A stretch of 64,000 bases of DNA from positions 7,254,001-7,318,000 of the forward strand of contig NZ_CP086322.1 in NCBI RefSeq assembly GCF_023277745.1, read 5' to 3'. This stretch comes from Streptomyces halobius (lineage in GTDB: Bacteria; Actinomycetota; Actinomycetes; Streptomycetales; Streptomycetaceae). Positions 1 through 9,071 of the stretch are shown here, piece by piece. The notes below the pieces were generated by a model. The model was not told the origin of the DNA, ran no database searches, and saw only the letters and a list, made by a program, of their open reading frames with translations. The stretch's first letter is position 1. Every line of letters starts with the position of its first letter. The position numbers were made by a program, and so were the translations under genes.

Positions 1-1
1 C

Positions 2-781
2 ACGGTGGGCCCGCGCACCCTCGACCACCACGTCGCCATCATCATCAGCGACGGCCGCGGCTGGCTCACCGCACCCGACGGAAGGCGCCACTCCGTCACC
101 GCCCCGGCCCTGCTGTGGCTCCTGCCCGGCGTACCGCACCACTACGGCGCCGACCCGGAAACCGGCTGGGACGAAAGCTTCGTCGACTTCACCGGTCCCG
201 CGGCCGACACCTACACCGAACTCGGCTACATCGAGCCCGAGCGGCCCGTCGTACCGCTCGCCGACACCGCCCCGGCCCGCGCCACCGTCGGCAAGATCGC
301 GCGCGCCGCACGCCGCGGCAACCCCCTGCTGGAGGTGGAGACCTCCGCCGCCGTCCACGAACTACTCGTCGTGCTGCGCCGCGCACGGGCCGACACCGAC
401 GCCGACGGCGAACCCGTCCTCCAGGCCCTCGCCCGGGACGCGTTCCTGCCGCTGTCCGTCGCCGAGCACGCCGCCCGGCACGGCATGACCCCAGCGGAAC
501 TGCGCACCGCCGTACGCCGCGGCGCCGGCTGCAGCCCCAAGGACTATCTGCTCGGCATCCGCCTCGGCCGGGCCAAGGAACTGCTGGTGGGCACCGAACT
601 CCCGGTCGCCGCGGTCGCCCGCCGGGTCGGCTACGACGATCCCGCCTACTTCAGCCGGCTGTTCACCCGCCGGGTCGGCATCGCCCCGGTACGCTTCCGC
701 GACCGACAGGCCCGCAGCGTCCCCGGCGGCTGGTCCACGCAGATCCCGGACCCGGACAACCCACCGCTGGTCAGCAGCTGA
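2..781 (+). CDS. AraC-family transcriptional regulator (5' end outside window)
   Basis: The reading frame is open to the left edge of the window. A GTG at position 5 is probably internal, because 258 residues is slightly short for the family (usually 280-310). The N-terminal half looks like the cupin-type ligand-binding domain of AraC regulators, with an LLPGVPHHYG stretch near residue 40. The C-terminal 95 residues hold the double helix-turn-helix; the second recognition unit reads VARRVGYDDPAYFSRLF near residues 202-218 and ends in the usual aromatic/basic segment. It should bind DNA and respond to an unknown small molecule. About 150 bases separate it from pepN on the same strand, with no obvious promoter or terminator between. 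Family assignment is firm; target and ligand are unknown. Confidence 0.85.
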   Translation, partial: TVGPRTLDHHVAIIISDGRGWLTAPDGRRHSVTAPALLWLLPGVPHHYGADPETGWDESFVDFTGPAADTYTELGYIEPERPVVPLADTAPARATVGKIARAARRGNPLLEVETSAAVHELLVVLRRARADTDADGEPVLQALARDAFLPLSVAEHAARHGMTPAELRTAVRRGAGCSPKDYLLGIRLGRAKELLVGTELPVAAVARRVGYDDPAYFSRLFTRRVGIAPVRFRDRQARSVPGGWSTQIPDPDNPPLVSS

Positions 782-929
782 CCGGGCCGCACGGCAACGG
801 CGACGCCCGCACACCCGGACGCCACCTTCGAAGCCGCTCAACGGCGTCCCCCCGGTCGGTCCGGCCCGCCCACACCAGGACCCCACATCTCCCCGCCACC
901 CGCCCCAGCCCGTACGGCAGCATGACCCC

Positions 930-3509
930 ATGCCCGCACTGCAGCGCGACGAGGCGCAGACCCGAGCCCGACTCATCGACGTCCACCGCTACGCCATCGC
1001 ACTCGACCTCACCCAAGGCGACGACCACTTCGGCTCCCGCACCGTCATCCACTTCACCGCACACGACACCACGGCCCCGCGCGACACCTTCGCCGAGCTC
1101 AAGCCCGCCGAGCTGCACACCGTCACCCTCGACGGCCGCCCCCTCGACCCGGAAACCCTCACCGGCAACCGCCTCCCCCTCACCGGCCTCACCCCCGGCG
1201 ACCACGAACTGCGCATCGACGCCACCATGCGCTACTCCCACACCGGCGAAGGCATGCACCGCTTCGCCGACCCCGCCGACGGCGAAACCTACGTCTACAC
1301 CCAGCTGTTCCTGGACGACGTCCAGCGGGTCTTCGCCGCGTTCGACCAGCCCGACCTCAAAGCCGTCTTCGAGGTCTCCGTCAAGGCCCCCGAAGACTGG
1401 ACCGTCCTCGCCAACGGCATCACCCAACACCTCGGCGACGGCCTCTGGAAGGCAGCCCCCACCCCCCGCATCTCCACCTACCTCGTCGCCGTCGCCGCCG
1501 GCCCCTGGCACTCCGTCCGCACCGAACACGCCGGACTGCCCTTCGGCATCCACTGCCGCCGCTCCCTCGCCCCCCACCTCGACGCCGACGCCGACGAAAT
1601 CCTCGACATCACCCGCCGCTGCTACGACCACTACCACCAGGTCTTCGACGAGCCCTACCCCTTCGACTCCTACGACCAGGCGTTCGTCCCCGAATTCAAC
1701 GCCGGCGCCATGGAGAACCCCGGACTCGTCACCTTCCGCGACGCATACGTCTACCGCTCCGCCGTCACCGACACCGAACGCCAGACCCGCGCCGTGACCA
1801 TCGCCCACGAAATGGCCCACATGTGGTTCGGCGACCTCGTCACCCTCCAATGGTGGGACGACATCTGGCTCAACGAATCCTTCGCCGAATACATGGGCTA
1901 CCAAGCCCTCACCCAAGCCGCCCTCGGGGGGTCCGGGGACACTCCCCCCGGAAAGTGGGGCAAGGAAACCTGGACCGCCTTCGCCCTCACCCGCAAAGGC
2001 TGGGGCTACGACGCCGACCAACGCCCCTCCACCCACCCCGTCGCCCCCGAACACGTCCCCGACACCGCCTCCGCCCTCACCCACTTCGACGGCATCTCCT
2101 ACGCCAAGGGCGCCTCCGCCCTCCGCCAACTCGTCGCCTGGATGGGCGAGAAGGACTTCCGCACCGGCATCAACGGCCACTTCGCCCGGCACCGCTTCGG
2201 CAACGCCACCCTCGCCGACTTCATCGACTCCCTCGCCCGCGCCACCGACCGCGACGTACCCGCCTGGGCGGACTCATGGCTGCGGACGACCGGCATCGAC
2301 ACCCTCACCCCCGCCCTCGACCTCCGCCACGACACCTGGCGCCTCGACGTCACCCACACCGGCAGTCGCCCGCACCACATCGCCGTCGGCGTCTACGACC
2401 AGGACCCCGCCGGCACCGGCCGCCTCACCCTCCGCGACCGCTTCCCCCTCGACATCCCCCAAGAAGAAGGCCGCACCTCCCGCACCTTCCCCACCCCCGC
2501 ACCCGCCCTCGTCGTCCTCAACGACAGCGACCTCACCTACACCAAGATCCGCTTCGACCCGACGTCCTGGCAGACCCTCGCCGGCTCCCTCTCAGGTCTG
2601 CCCGACCCGCTCACCCGCGCCGTCGTCTGGAACGCCGCCCGCGACATGGTCCGCGACGGCGAACTCCCGCCCACCGCCTACCTGGACGCCGCCCGCGCCC
2701 ACCTCCCGCACGAAACCGACCTCGCCATCATCCAAGGCGTCCTCACCTTCGCCCGCACCCAGATCGCCGACCGCTACCTCACCCCCACCGACCGCCCCAC
2801 CGCCCTCGCCACCCTCACCGCCCTCAGCCGCGACATCCTGCGCCGCACAGAAGGCAGCGAAAACGGCGACAGCCACCACAGAAACGGGCTCCGCCTCACC
2901 GCCGTACGCGCCCGCATCGACAGCGCCACCACCCACGAAGCCCTCCAGGACTGGCTCGACGGCGACAGCGTCCCCGGCGGCCCCGCACTCGACCCCGAAC
3001 TGCGCTGGCGCATCCACCACCGCCTCGCCGTCCTCGGCGCCACCACCCCCGACATTATCGACGCCGAACTCACCCGAGACCCCAGCGCCACCGGCCACGA
3101 AGGCGCCGCCCGCTGCCACGCCGCTCTTCCCGACCCCGCCGCCAAACATGCCGCCTGGCAGGCCCTCTTCACCACCGACGACACCAAAGCCCTCTCCAAC
3201 CACCTTTTCACCGCCACCGCATCCGGCTTCTGGAACCCCGAACAACACGACCTGCTCCGCCCCTACGCCGCCCGCTACTTCACCGACGCCCCCGCCCTCG
3301 CCGCCCACCGCGGTCCCGCCCTCGCCGAAGCCACCGGCCGCCACGCCTTCCCCACCCTCATCGACGACACCACCCTCCGCCTCGGCGAAACCTGCCTCAC
3401 CGACGCCGACCCGACCCCCGCCCTGCGCCGCAAACTCATCGACCAACTCGACGATCTGCGACGGGCGTTGAAGGTCCGCGCCGCCAACACCCCGGCGGCC
3501 GGAGGCTGA
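930..3509 (+). CDS. pepN: Aminopeptidase N (M1 family zinc metallopeptidase)
   Basis: An 859-residue cytoplasmic aminopeptidase that removes N-terminal residues from peptides. The exopeptidase signature GAMEN is at residues 259-263 and the zinc site HEMAH at 293-297, with the third zinc ligand, Glu316, in WLNESFAEY. The length matches actinobacterial PepN (about 850-860), and the C-terminal helical domain is complete. The ATG at 930 is chosen because the encoded N-terminus (MPALQRDEAQTRARLIDV) is the usual one for the family; no strong ribosome-binding site is visible. The gene uses C at four-fold sites and often CAA, GAA and AAA, unlike polA or uvrB. A hairpin follows the stop. Confidence 0.95.
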   Translation: MPALQRDEAQTRARLIDVHRYAIALDLTQGDDHFGSRTVIHFTAHDTTAPRDTFAELKPAELHTVTLDGRPLDPETLTGNRLPLTGLTPGDHELRIDATMRYSHTGEGMHRFADPADGETYVYTQLFLDDVQRVFAAFDQPDLKAVFEVSVKAPEDWTVLANGITQHLGDGLWKAAPTPRISTYLVAVAAGPWHSVRTEHAGLPFGIHCRRSLAPHLDADADEILDITRRCYDHYHQVFDEPYPFDSYDQAFVPEFNAGAMENPGLVTFRDAYVYRSAVTDTERQTRAVTIAHEMAHMWFGDLVTLQWWDDIWLNESFAEYMGYQALTQAALGGSGDTPPGKWGKETWTAFALTRKGWGYDADQRPSTHPVAPEHVPDTASALTHFDGISYAKGASALRQLVAWMGEKDFRTGINGHFARHRFGNATLADFIDSLARATDRDVPAWADSWLRTTGIDTLTPALDLRHDTWRLDVTHTGSRPHHIAVGVYDQDPAGTGRLTLRDRFPLDIPQEEGRTSRTFPTPAPALVVLNDSDLTYTKIRFDPTSWQTLAGSLSGLPDPLTRAVVWNAARDMVRDGELPPTAYLDAARAHLPHETDLAIIQGVLTFARTQIADRYLTPTDRPTALATLTALSRDILRRTEGSENGDSHHRNGLRLTAVRARIDSATTHEALQDWLDGDSVPGGPALDPELRWRIHHRLAVLGATTPDIIDAELTRDPSATGHEGAARCHAALPDPAAKHAAWQALFTTDDTKALSNHLFTATASGFWNPEQHDLLRPYAARYFTDAPALAAHRGPALAEATGRHAFPTLIDDTTLRLGETCLTDADPTPALRRKLIDQLDDLRRALKVRAANTPAAGG

Positions 3510-3540
3510 TGGCGCCGCCCCCTCGCGCAGCCTGACGACA

Positions 3541-3574
3541 CGGGTGCCGCCGGAGCAGAAACCAGCGGCACCCG
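3541..3574 (+). terminator. Hairpin after pepN
   Basis: Perfect 10-bp inverted repeat (CGGGTGCCGC at 3541-3550, GCGGCACCCG at 3565-3574) with a 14-base loop, 32 bases after the pepN stop. No T-run follows, as is common for Streptomyces terminators. Confidence 0.6.
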
Positions 3575-3653
3575 AACACAAGCGGCCAGCCCCGTACCAC
3601 GAACGGGTGTAACCCTTCCAAACCGTGGATACGCAGCGTGCCGGGAAAGTAAC

Positions 3654-3670
3654 TTAGGGCGCCCTTAGGT
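3654..3670 (+). promoter_or_regulatory. TTAGG-containing element upstream of the siderophore-type genes
   Basis: Two direct copies of TTAGG (3654-3658 and 3665-3669) flank a palindromic core AGGGCGCCCT at 3656-3665. It sits 44 bases before the decarboxylase start. TTAGG/CCTAA are the building blocks of the DmdR/IdeR iron box, and the genes downstream are siderophore-type. However, the match to the 19-bp iron-box consensus is poor (about 9 of 19), so this is only a candidate iron-responsive operator. Confidence 0.3.
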
Positions 3671-3713
3671 CCCGAGAGACCGCACCCCACTTCCCGCGAA
3701 GAAGAGCACACTC

Positions 3714-5135
3714 ATGCCTGTGCCCCCTGCCGGCACCGCCCTCGCAGGCGGCACCAACGGCCCCCGCGCCCTGCGCCCCCTCCTCGACACCGTCCTCGAC
3801 GCCCTCACCACCGGCGCCGAACACCGCGCAGGCCCCCTCCCACCCGGCGGCCCCGACACCGTCGCCCGCACCGTACGCGCCGCCTGCACCCCCGTCCTCC
3901 CCGAACACGGCACCGGACCCCACGACGCACTACGTACCCTCATCCACACCCTCACCGCCGGCGCCGCCGACCCCGCCGACCCGCACTGCACCGCCCACCT
4001 GCACTGCCCGCCCCTCGCCCTCGCCACCGCCGCCGACCTCGCCGCGAGCGCCCTCAACCCCTCCATGGACTCCTGGGACCAGGGCCCCGCCGCCTCAGAA
4101 CTGGAAGCCCTCACCAGCCGCACCCTCGCCGCCCTCGTCTACCCCCAGGCCACCGACCCCGACGCACTGGTCACCACCGGCGGCACCGAATCCAACCAAC
4201 TCGCCCTCCTCCTGGCCCGCGAACCCCCCCACCACCCGCCCGGCCCCACCAGCAACGCCCCCCTCCGCATCATCTGCGGCGCCAACGCCCACCACAGCAT
4301 CCACCGGGCCGCCTGGCTTCTCGGCCTCCCCGAACCCCTCACCCTCCCCACCCCCAACGGCACCCTCAACCCCGACACCGTCCACACCACCCTCGCAACA
4401 CACTCCGGCCCCACCGGCCCCACCTTGCTTACTGCCACCGCAGGCACCACCGACACCGGCGCCATCGACCCCCTACCCGCCCTCGCCGACATCGCCGACC
4501 ACCACGGCGCCCGCCTCCACATCGACGCTTCCTACGGCGGCCCCCTCCTCTTCAGCACCACCCACCACACCGCCCTCCGAGGACTCGCCCGAGCCCACAC
4601 CGTCGCCCTCGACCTGCACAAACTCGGCTGGCAACCCGTAGCCGCCGGCCTCCTCGCCGTCCCCGACCCCACCACCCTCGCCCCCCTCGCCCACCGCGCC
4701 GACTACCTCAACGCCGACGACGACACCGAAGCCGGCCTCCCCGATCTCCTCGGCCGCTCCCTCCGCACCACCCGCCGCCCCGACATCCTCAAAATCGCCG
4801 TCACCCTCAAAGCTCTCGGCCGCACCGGCCTCGGCGAACTCGTCGACCGCACCCTCACCGCCGCCCACACCCTCGCCGACCTCATCGAGGCCCACCCCCG
4901 CTACGAACTCCACTCCCGCCCCACCCTCAGCACCGTTCTCTTCCGCCCCACCGGCGCCGACCCCACCACCCTCGCCACCATCCGCCGCACCCTCCTCGCC
5001 GACGGCCACGCCGTCCTCGGCCGCGCCACCACCCCCACCGGTCTCTGGCTCAAAGCCACCCTCCTCAACCCCCACACCCAACCCGGAGACCTCACCACCC
5101 TCCTCAAACTCGTGGAAGGCCACACCCCCCGATGA
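3714..5135 (+). CDS. PLP-dependent group II decarboxylase, siderophore-type (DesA/diaminobutyrate decarboxylase-like)
   Basis: A 473-residue fold-type I PLP decarboxylase. The PLP lysine is Lys303 in LDLHKLGWQP. Upstream are the GTDxGAIDPL segment, the LHIDASYGG motif (Asp stacking on the PLP nitrogen) and an NAHHSIHRAA stretch. Relatives decarboxylate L-lysine (DesA), ornithine or 2,4-diaminobutyrate to give the diamine backbone of hydroxamate siderophores; the exact substrate cannot be read from sequence. The stop codon overlaps the ATG of the N-hydroxylase (ATGA), so the two are translationally coupled. The acyltransferase and NIS synthetase of a full desferrioxamine cluster are absent. 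The family is certain; the siderophore role is inferred from the partner. Confidence 0.85.
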   Translation: MPVPPAGTALAGGTNGPRALRPLLDTVLDALTTGAEHRAGPLPPGGPDTVARTVRAACTPVLPEHGTGPHDALRTLIHTLTAGAADPADPHCTAHLHCPPLALATAADLAASALNPSMDSWDQGPAASELEALTSRTLAALVYPQATDPDALVTTGGTESNQLALLLAREPPHHPPGPTSNAPLRIICGANAHHSIHRAAWLLGLPEPLTLPTPNGTLNPDTVHTTLATHSGPTGPTLLTATAGTTDTGAIDPLPALADIADHHGARLHIDASYGGPLLFSTTHHTALRGLARAHTVALDLHKLGWQPVAAGLLAVPDPTTLAPLAHRADYLNADDDTEAGLPDLLGRSLRTTRRPDILKIAVTLKALGRTGLGELVDRTLTAAHTLADLIEAHPRYELHSRPTLSTVLFRPTGADPTTLATIRRTLLADGHAVLGRATTPTGLWLKATLLNPHTQPGDLTTLLKLVEGHTPR

Positions 5136-6556
5136 CCACCCCAACCCCCGACACCAACCCCGCCACCACCACCCCCGACGAACCCCTCGACCTCGTCGGC
5201 ATCGGCATCGGCCCCTTCAACCTCTCCCTCGCCGCCCTCGCCCAGCCCCTCACCCACCTCCACACCGCCTTCTACGACCAGAACCCCACCTTCCACTGGC
5301 ACCCCGGCCTCCTCATCGACGGCACCACCCTCCAAGTCCCCTTCCTCGCCGACCTCGTCACCCTCGCCGACCCCACCAGCCCCTGGACCTTCCTCAACTA
5401 CCTCAAAACCCGCGGACGCCTCTTCCCCTTCTACTTCGCCGAACGCTTCCACCCCCACCGCGCCGAATACGACGCCTACTGCCGCTGGGTCAGCCAACAC
5501 CTCACCGGACTCCACTTCGGCCACCACATCGACGCCATCCGCTGGAACCCCGAACGCGACCTCTTCGAAGTCGACTTCACCCAACTCGACACCGACGGCG
5601 AAGCCGAAGCACTCGGCCGCACCCACACCCGCCACCTCGCCATCGGCATCGGCACCGCCCCCCACATCCCCGACCCACTACGCCCCCTCGCCGACGCCCC
5701 CACCGTCCCCGTCATCCACTCCGCCGACTACCTCGACCACCGCGACACCCTCCTCGCCGCCGACCACATCACCGTCATCGGCGCCGGCCAGTCAGGCGCC
5801 GAAATCTTCCTCGACCAGCTCCGCGCCCGCCCCACCGGCCACGAAGGCATCCACTGGCTCGCCCGCACCCCCGCCTTCGCCCCCATGGAATACAGCAAAC
5901 TCGGCCTCGAACACTTCACCCCCGACTACACCCGCTACTTCCACGCCCTCCCCCAATCCGCCCGCGACGACCTCCTCCCCGCCCAGTGGCAGCTCTACAA
6001 GGGCATCGACCACGACACCCTCACCGCCATCCACGACGAGCTCTACCGCCGCACCCTCCACGGCGGCTGGCCCGACACCACCCTGACCCCAGGCGTCGCC
6101 GTACGCACCGCCGGCCGCGTCGGCACCACCAAAGTCGAACTCCACCTCGACCACACCCAACAAGGCACCCGCTCCCGCCTCACCACCGACGCCGTCGTCC
6201 TCGCCACCGGCTACCGCGAACGCCGCCTCGACACCCTCCTCGCCGCCCTCGACCCCTACATCCGCCGCGACGCCGCCGAACGCCCCCGCATCGACGCACA
6301 CCACCGCCTCGTCCTCGACCCCTCCATCACCGGCTCCGTCTACGTCCAGAACGCCGAACGCCACACCCACGGCGTCGGCACCCCCGACCTCGGCCTCGCC
6401 GCCTGGCGCAGCGCCACCATCCTCAACTCCCTCACCGACACCACCCCCTACCCCCTCCCCACCCGCACCGCCTTCACCACCTTCGGCCTCCAACAACCCA
6501 CCACCAACCCCGGCGCCGTCCCCCGCCAGGGCTCCACCCTCGTCCCCCGCCACTGA
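5132..6556 (+). CDS. Lysine N6-hydroxylase / L-ornithine N5-oxygenase family flavoprotein
   Basis: A 474-residue FAD- and NADPH-dependent N-hydroxylating monooxygenase of the IucD/SidA/DesB family. The FAD-binding motif GIGIGPFNLSLA lies near residues 24-35, and HWHPGLLIDGTTLQVPFLAD follows. The NADPH motif VIGAGQSGAEIFLD is near residue 214, and the C-terminal ATGYRERRLDTLL motif is present. It hydroxylates the side-chain amine of lysine, ornithine or a diamine, the first step towards a hydroxamate iron ligand. It is coupled to the upstream decarboxylase by a 4-base overlap. With no acylating or condensing enzyme nearby, the product is either used by enzymes encoded elsewhere or is a free N-hydroxydiamine. 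Confidence 0.9.
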   Translation: MTTPTPDTNPATTTPDEPLDLVGIGIGPFNLSLAALAQPLTHLHTAFYDQNPTFHWHPGLLIDGTTLQVPFLADLVTLADPTSPWTFLNYLKTRGRLFPFYFAERFHPHRAEYDAYCRWVSQHLTGLHFGHHIDAIRWNPERDLFEVDFTQLDTDGEAEALGRTHTRHLAIGIGTAPHIPDPLRPLADAPTVPVIHSADYLDHRDTLLAADHITVIGAGQSGAEIFLDQLRARPTGHEGIHWLARTPAFAPMEYSKLGLEHFTPDYTRYFHALPQSARDDLLPAQWQLYKGIDHDTLTAIHDELYRRTLHGGWPDTTLTPGVAVRTAGRVGTTKVELHLDHTQQGTRSRLTTDAVVLATGYRERRLDTLLAALDPYIRRDAAERPRIDAHHRLVLDPSITGSVYVQNAERHTHGVGTPDLGLAAWRSATILNSLTDTTPYPLPTRTAFTTFGLQQPTTNPGAVPRQGSTLVPRH

Positions 6557-6662
6557 CCCAGGGCGGCGCTGCCCCCAGCGCCGTCCCACCCCCCCACACT
6601 CCCTATGCGACCCTTCAAACACACCCCCCGGCCCCCACCCACACAACCCAGGAGCCCCCACC

Positions 6663-7394
6663 ATGACCGACCCCACCCAAACCCCCGCAGAAACCCACCC
6701 CCACACCCCCCTGCCCTACGGCACCCCCGACACCCCCCGCCTCGCCGTACGCGGCGAAGCCCGCCTCGAAGTCGACCCCGAAATAGCCCGCATCGCCATC
6801 ACCGTCACCGCCCGCGGCACCGACCGCACCACCGCCCTCGCCGACCTCACCCGCCGCAACGAACAAGCCCTCACCCTCATCAAGAGCTACGGCGACACCC
6901 TCGAAAAACTCGAAACCGGCACCTTCAGCCTCACCCCCCAACTCACCGAAAAAGGCCGTACCGAACGCATCCGCGCCTACCACGGCCGCGTCACCCACAC
7001 CGCCACCCTCAACGACTTCACCACCCTCGGCGAACTCACCACCCGCCTCGCCGACCTCGAACTCACCCGCGTCGACGGCCCCTGGTGGGCTCTCCGCCCC
7101 CACTCGCCCGCCCACCGCGACGCCCGCACCCAAGCCGTCCACGAAGCCGTCCAACGCGCCCGCGAATACGCCGAAGCCCTCGGCGCCCGCCTCGACGCCC
7201 TCGTGGAAATCGCCGACCTCGGCGCCGAAAACACCCCCATGCCCGCCCCACCCGGCGCCACGCGCTCCTTCGCCGGCTACGGCGGCGCCCCCGCCCCCGC
7301 AGGAGCCACCCCCGCCCTCGACCTCGAACCCCAACGCCAGACCGTCCACGCCCACGTCAACGCACGCTTCACCATGACCCGTCCCACACTCTGA
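6663..7394 (+). CDS. SIMPL-domain protein (DUF541)
   Basis: A 243-residue protein with one SIMPL domain: LAVRGEARLEVDPEIARIAI near residue 23 and a C-terminal half containing VHEAVQRAREYAEALGA. No signal peptide is visible, so it is probably cytoplasmic, unlike many SIMPL proteins, which are periplasmic. The ATG at 6663 follows a GGAG at 6651-6654. It lies between the siderophore-type pair and pyk. The molecular function of the family is not well defined, so none is assigned. Codon use (C-rich third positions, frequent CAA and GAA) is the same as in the upstream genes. Confidence 0.8.
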   Translation: MTDPTQTPAETHPHTPLPYGTPDTPRLAVRGEARLEVDPEIARIAITVTARGTDRTTALADLTRRNEQALTLIKSYGDTLEKLETGTFSLTPQLTEKGRTERIRAYHGRVTHTATLNDFTTLGELTTRLADLELTRVDGPWWALRPHSPAHRDARTQAVHEAVQRAREYAEALGARLDALVEIADLGAENTPMPAPPGATRSFAGYGGAPAPAGATPALDLEPQRQTVHAHVNARFTMTRPTL

Positions 7395-7536
7395 GACGAC
7401 ACGCGACGCACAAGACCCGGCCGGACCCACCCCACCGAGGCGAATTTCCGCTCATCAGAGCACCCCCGCGCCCATTCCAAGACTTGTCAACAGCCTTTCA
7501 TCAAACGGACGTTGAGCAGTCGCCTCTCCACAGTTC

Positions 7537-7552
7537 CCTACCAACCGGTAGG
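7537..7552 (+). promoter_or_regulatory. Inverted repeat in the pyk leader
   Basis: CCTACC-AACC-GGTAGG, a perfect 6+6 bp inverted repeat ending 15 bases before the pyk ATG. It could be a repressor operator (TetR-type sites often look like this) or a small leader hairpin covering the translation start. No strong Shine-Dalgarno lies between it and the ATG. Confidence 0.4.
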
Positions 7553-7567
7553 TCATAGGGTCGAAAC

Positions 7568-9004
7568 ATGCGCCGAGCAAAAATCGTCTGCACACTGGGA
7601 CCTGCAACCGACACGTACGAGCAGATCAAAGCACTCGTCGACGCCGGAATGGACATCGCACGCTTCAACCTCAGCCACGGCACCTACGCCGACCACGAAG
7701 CGCGCTACCACCACGTCCGCAAAGCCTCCGAAGAAAGCCACCGCAGCGTCGGCATCCTCGCCGACCTTCAAGGCCCGAAGATCCGCCTCGGCCGATTCCG
7801 CGAAGGCCCCGTACTTCTCGAACGCGACGACGAGTTCACCATCACCGTCGAACCCGACATCCACGGCGACCGCCAACTCTGCGGCACCACCTACGACGGC
7901 CTCGCCACCGACGTCACCCCCGGCGAACGCATCCTCGTCGACGACGGCAAAGTCACCCTCGAAGTCACCGACGTCACCGGCCCCGAGGTCCGCACCAAGG
8001 TCATCGAAGGCGGAATGATCTCCGACCACAAGGGCCTCAACCTCCCCGGCGTCGCCGTCTCCGTCCCCGCACTCTCCGAAAAGGACCAGGACGACCTCCG
8101 CTGGGCCCTGCGCACCGGCGCCGACATCATCGCCCTCTCCTTCGTCCGCACCGGCCGCGACATCGGAGACGTCCACCGCATCATGCGCGAGGAAAACCGC
8201 TTCCTCCCCGTCGTCGCCAAAGTCGAGAAACCCCAGGCCGTCGACAACATCGACGACATCGTCGCCGCCTTCGACGGCATCATGGTCGCCCGCGGCGACC
8301 TCGGCGTCGAAATGCCCCTCGAAACCGTCCCGATCGTCCAGAAGCGCGCCATCAAACTCGCCAAACGCAACGCCAAACCGGTCATCGTCGCCACCCAGAT
8401 GCTCGACTCGATGATCGACAACTCCCGACCCACCCGCGCCGAAGCCTCCGACGTCGCCAACGCCGTCATCGACGGCACCGACGCGGTGATGCTCTCCGGC
8501 GAAACCAGCATCGGCAAATACCCCACCGAAACGGTCAAGACGATGAGCCGCATCGTCGAAGCCGCCGAAGAGGACATCCTCGCCAAGGGCCTCCCGCCGC
8601 TCACCGTCACCAGCAAACCCCGCACCCAGGGCGGCGCCGTCGCCCGCGCCGCCGCCGAAATGGGCGACTTCCTCGGCGCGAAATTCCTCGTCGCCTTCAC
8701 CCAGTCCGGCGACACCGTCCGCCGCCTCTCCCGCTACCGCTCACCGATCCCGCTCCTGGCCTTCACCCCCGACCCCGCCACCCGCTCCCAGCTCAACGTC
8801 AGCTGGGGCGTCGAGACCTTCCTCGGCCCCACCGTCAACTCCACCGACGAAATGGTCGCCCAGGTCGACGAACAGCTGTTGAAGATCGGCCGCTGCGAAC
8901 GCGGCGACATCGTCATCATCACCGCCGGCTCCCCACCCGGAGTCCCCGGCTCCACCAACCTCGTCCGCGTCCACCACATCGGCGAGTCGGACACCACGAA
9001 GTAG
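7568..9004 (+). CDS. pyk: Pyruvate kinase
   Basis: A 478-residue enzyme that converts phosphoenolpyruvate and ADP to pyruvate and ATP, the last step of glycolysis. It starts with the canonical MRRAKIVCTLGPATD, has the active-site strand DIARFNLSHG near residue 38, VVAKVEKPQAVDNI near residue 215, and the Mg/K-binding MVARGDLGVEMP near residue 239. The C-terminal allosteric domain ends in HHIGESDTTK. The length is normal. It lies near the ANTAR regulator, as in other Streptomyces. An inverted repeat occurs in its leader and a strong hairpin follows its stop. Confidence 0.97.
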   Translation: MRRAKIVCTLGPATDTYEQIKALVDAGMDIARFNLSHGTYADHEARYHHVRKASEESHRSVGILADLQGPKIRLGRFREGPVLLERDDEFTITVEPDIHGDRQLCGTTYDGLATDVTPGERILVDDGKVTLEVTDVTGPEVRTKVIEGGMISDHKGLNLPGVAVSVPALSEKDQDDLRWALRTGADIIALSFVRTGRDIGDVHRIMREENRFLPVVAKVEKPQAVDNIDDIVAAFDGIMVARGDLGVEMPLETVPIVQKRAIKLAKRNAKPVIVATQMLDSMIDNSRPTRAEASDVANAVIDGTDAVMLSGETSIGKYPTETVKTMSRIVEAAEEDILAKGLPPLTVTSKPRTQGGAVARAAAEMGDFLGAKFLVAFTQSGDTVRRLSRYRSPIPLLAFTPDPATRSQLNVSWGVETFLGPTVNSTDEMVAQVDEQLLKIGRCERGDIVIITAGSPPGVPGSTNLVRVHHIGESDTTK

Positions 9005-9029
9005 CCACGCCCGTAAGCCTGTTGAAGCT

Positions 9030-9071
9030 GGGCCGAGGTCCTGACTGCCGTCCCTGTCAGTACTTCGGCCC
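9030..9071. terminator. Bidirectional terminator between pyk and the endonuclease pseudogene
   Basis: A long hairpin: GGGCCGAGGTCCTGAC at 9030-9045 pairs with GTCAGTACTTCGGCCC at 9056-9071 with two mismatches. It begins 26 bases after the pyk stop and overlaps the last codons of the convergent pseudogene. Confidence 0.7.

Noticed and set aside
771..2192. 473-codon minus-strand frame opposite pepN
   Set aside because: Gly/Val/Glu-only composition typical of an antisense shadow; pepN motifs are on the plus strand.
3654..3670. Canonical DmdR/IdeR iron box
   Set aside because: Only about 9 of 19 positions match the consensus; kept as a weak candidate element rather than a called iron box.
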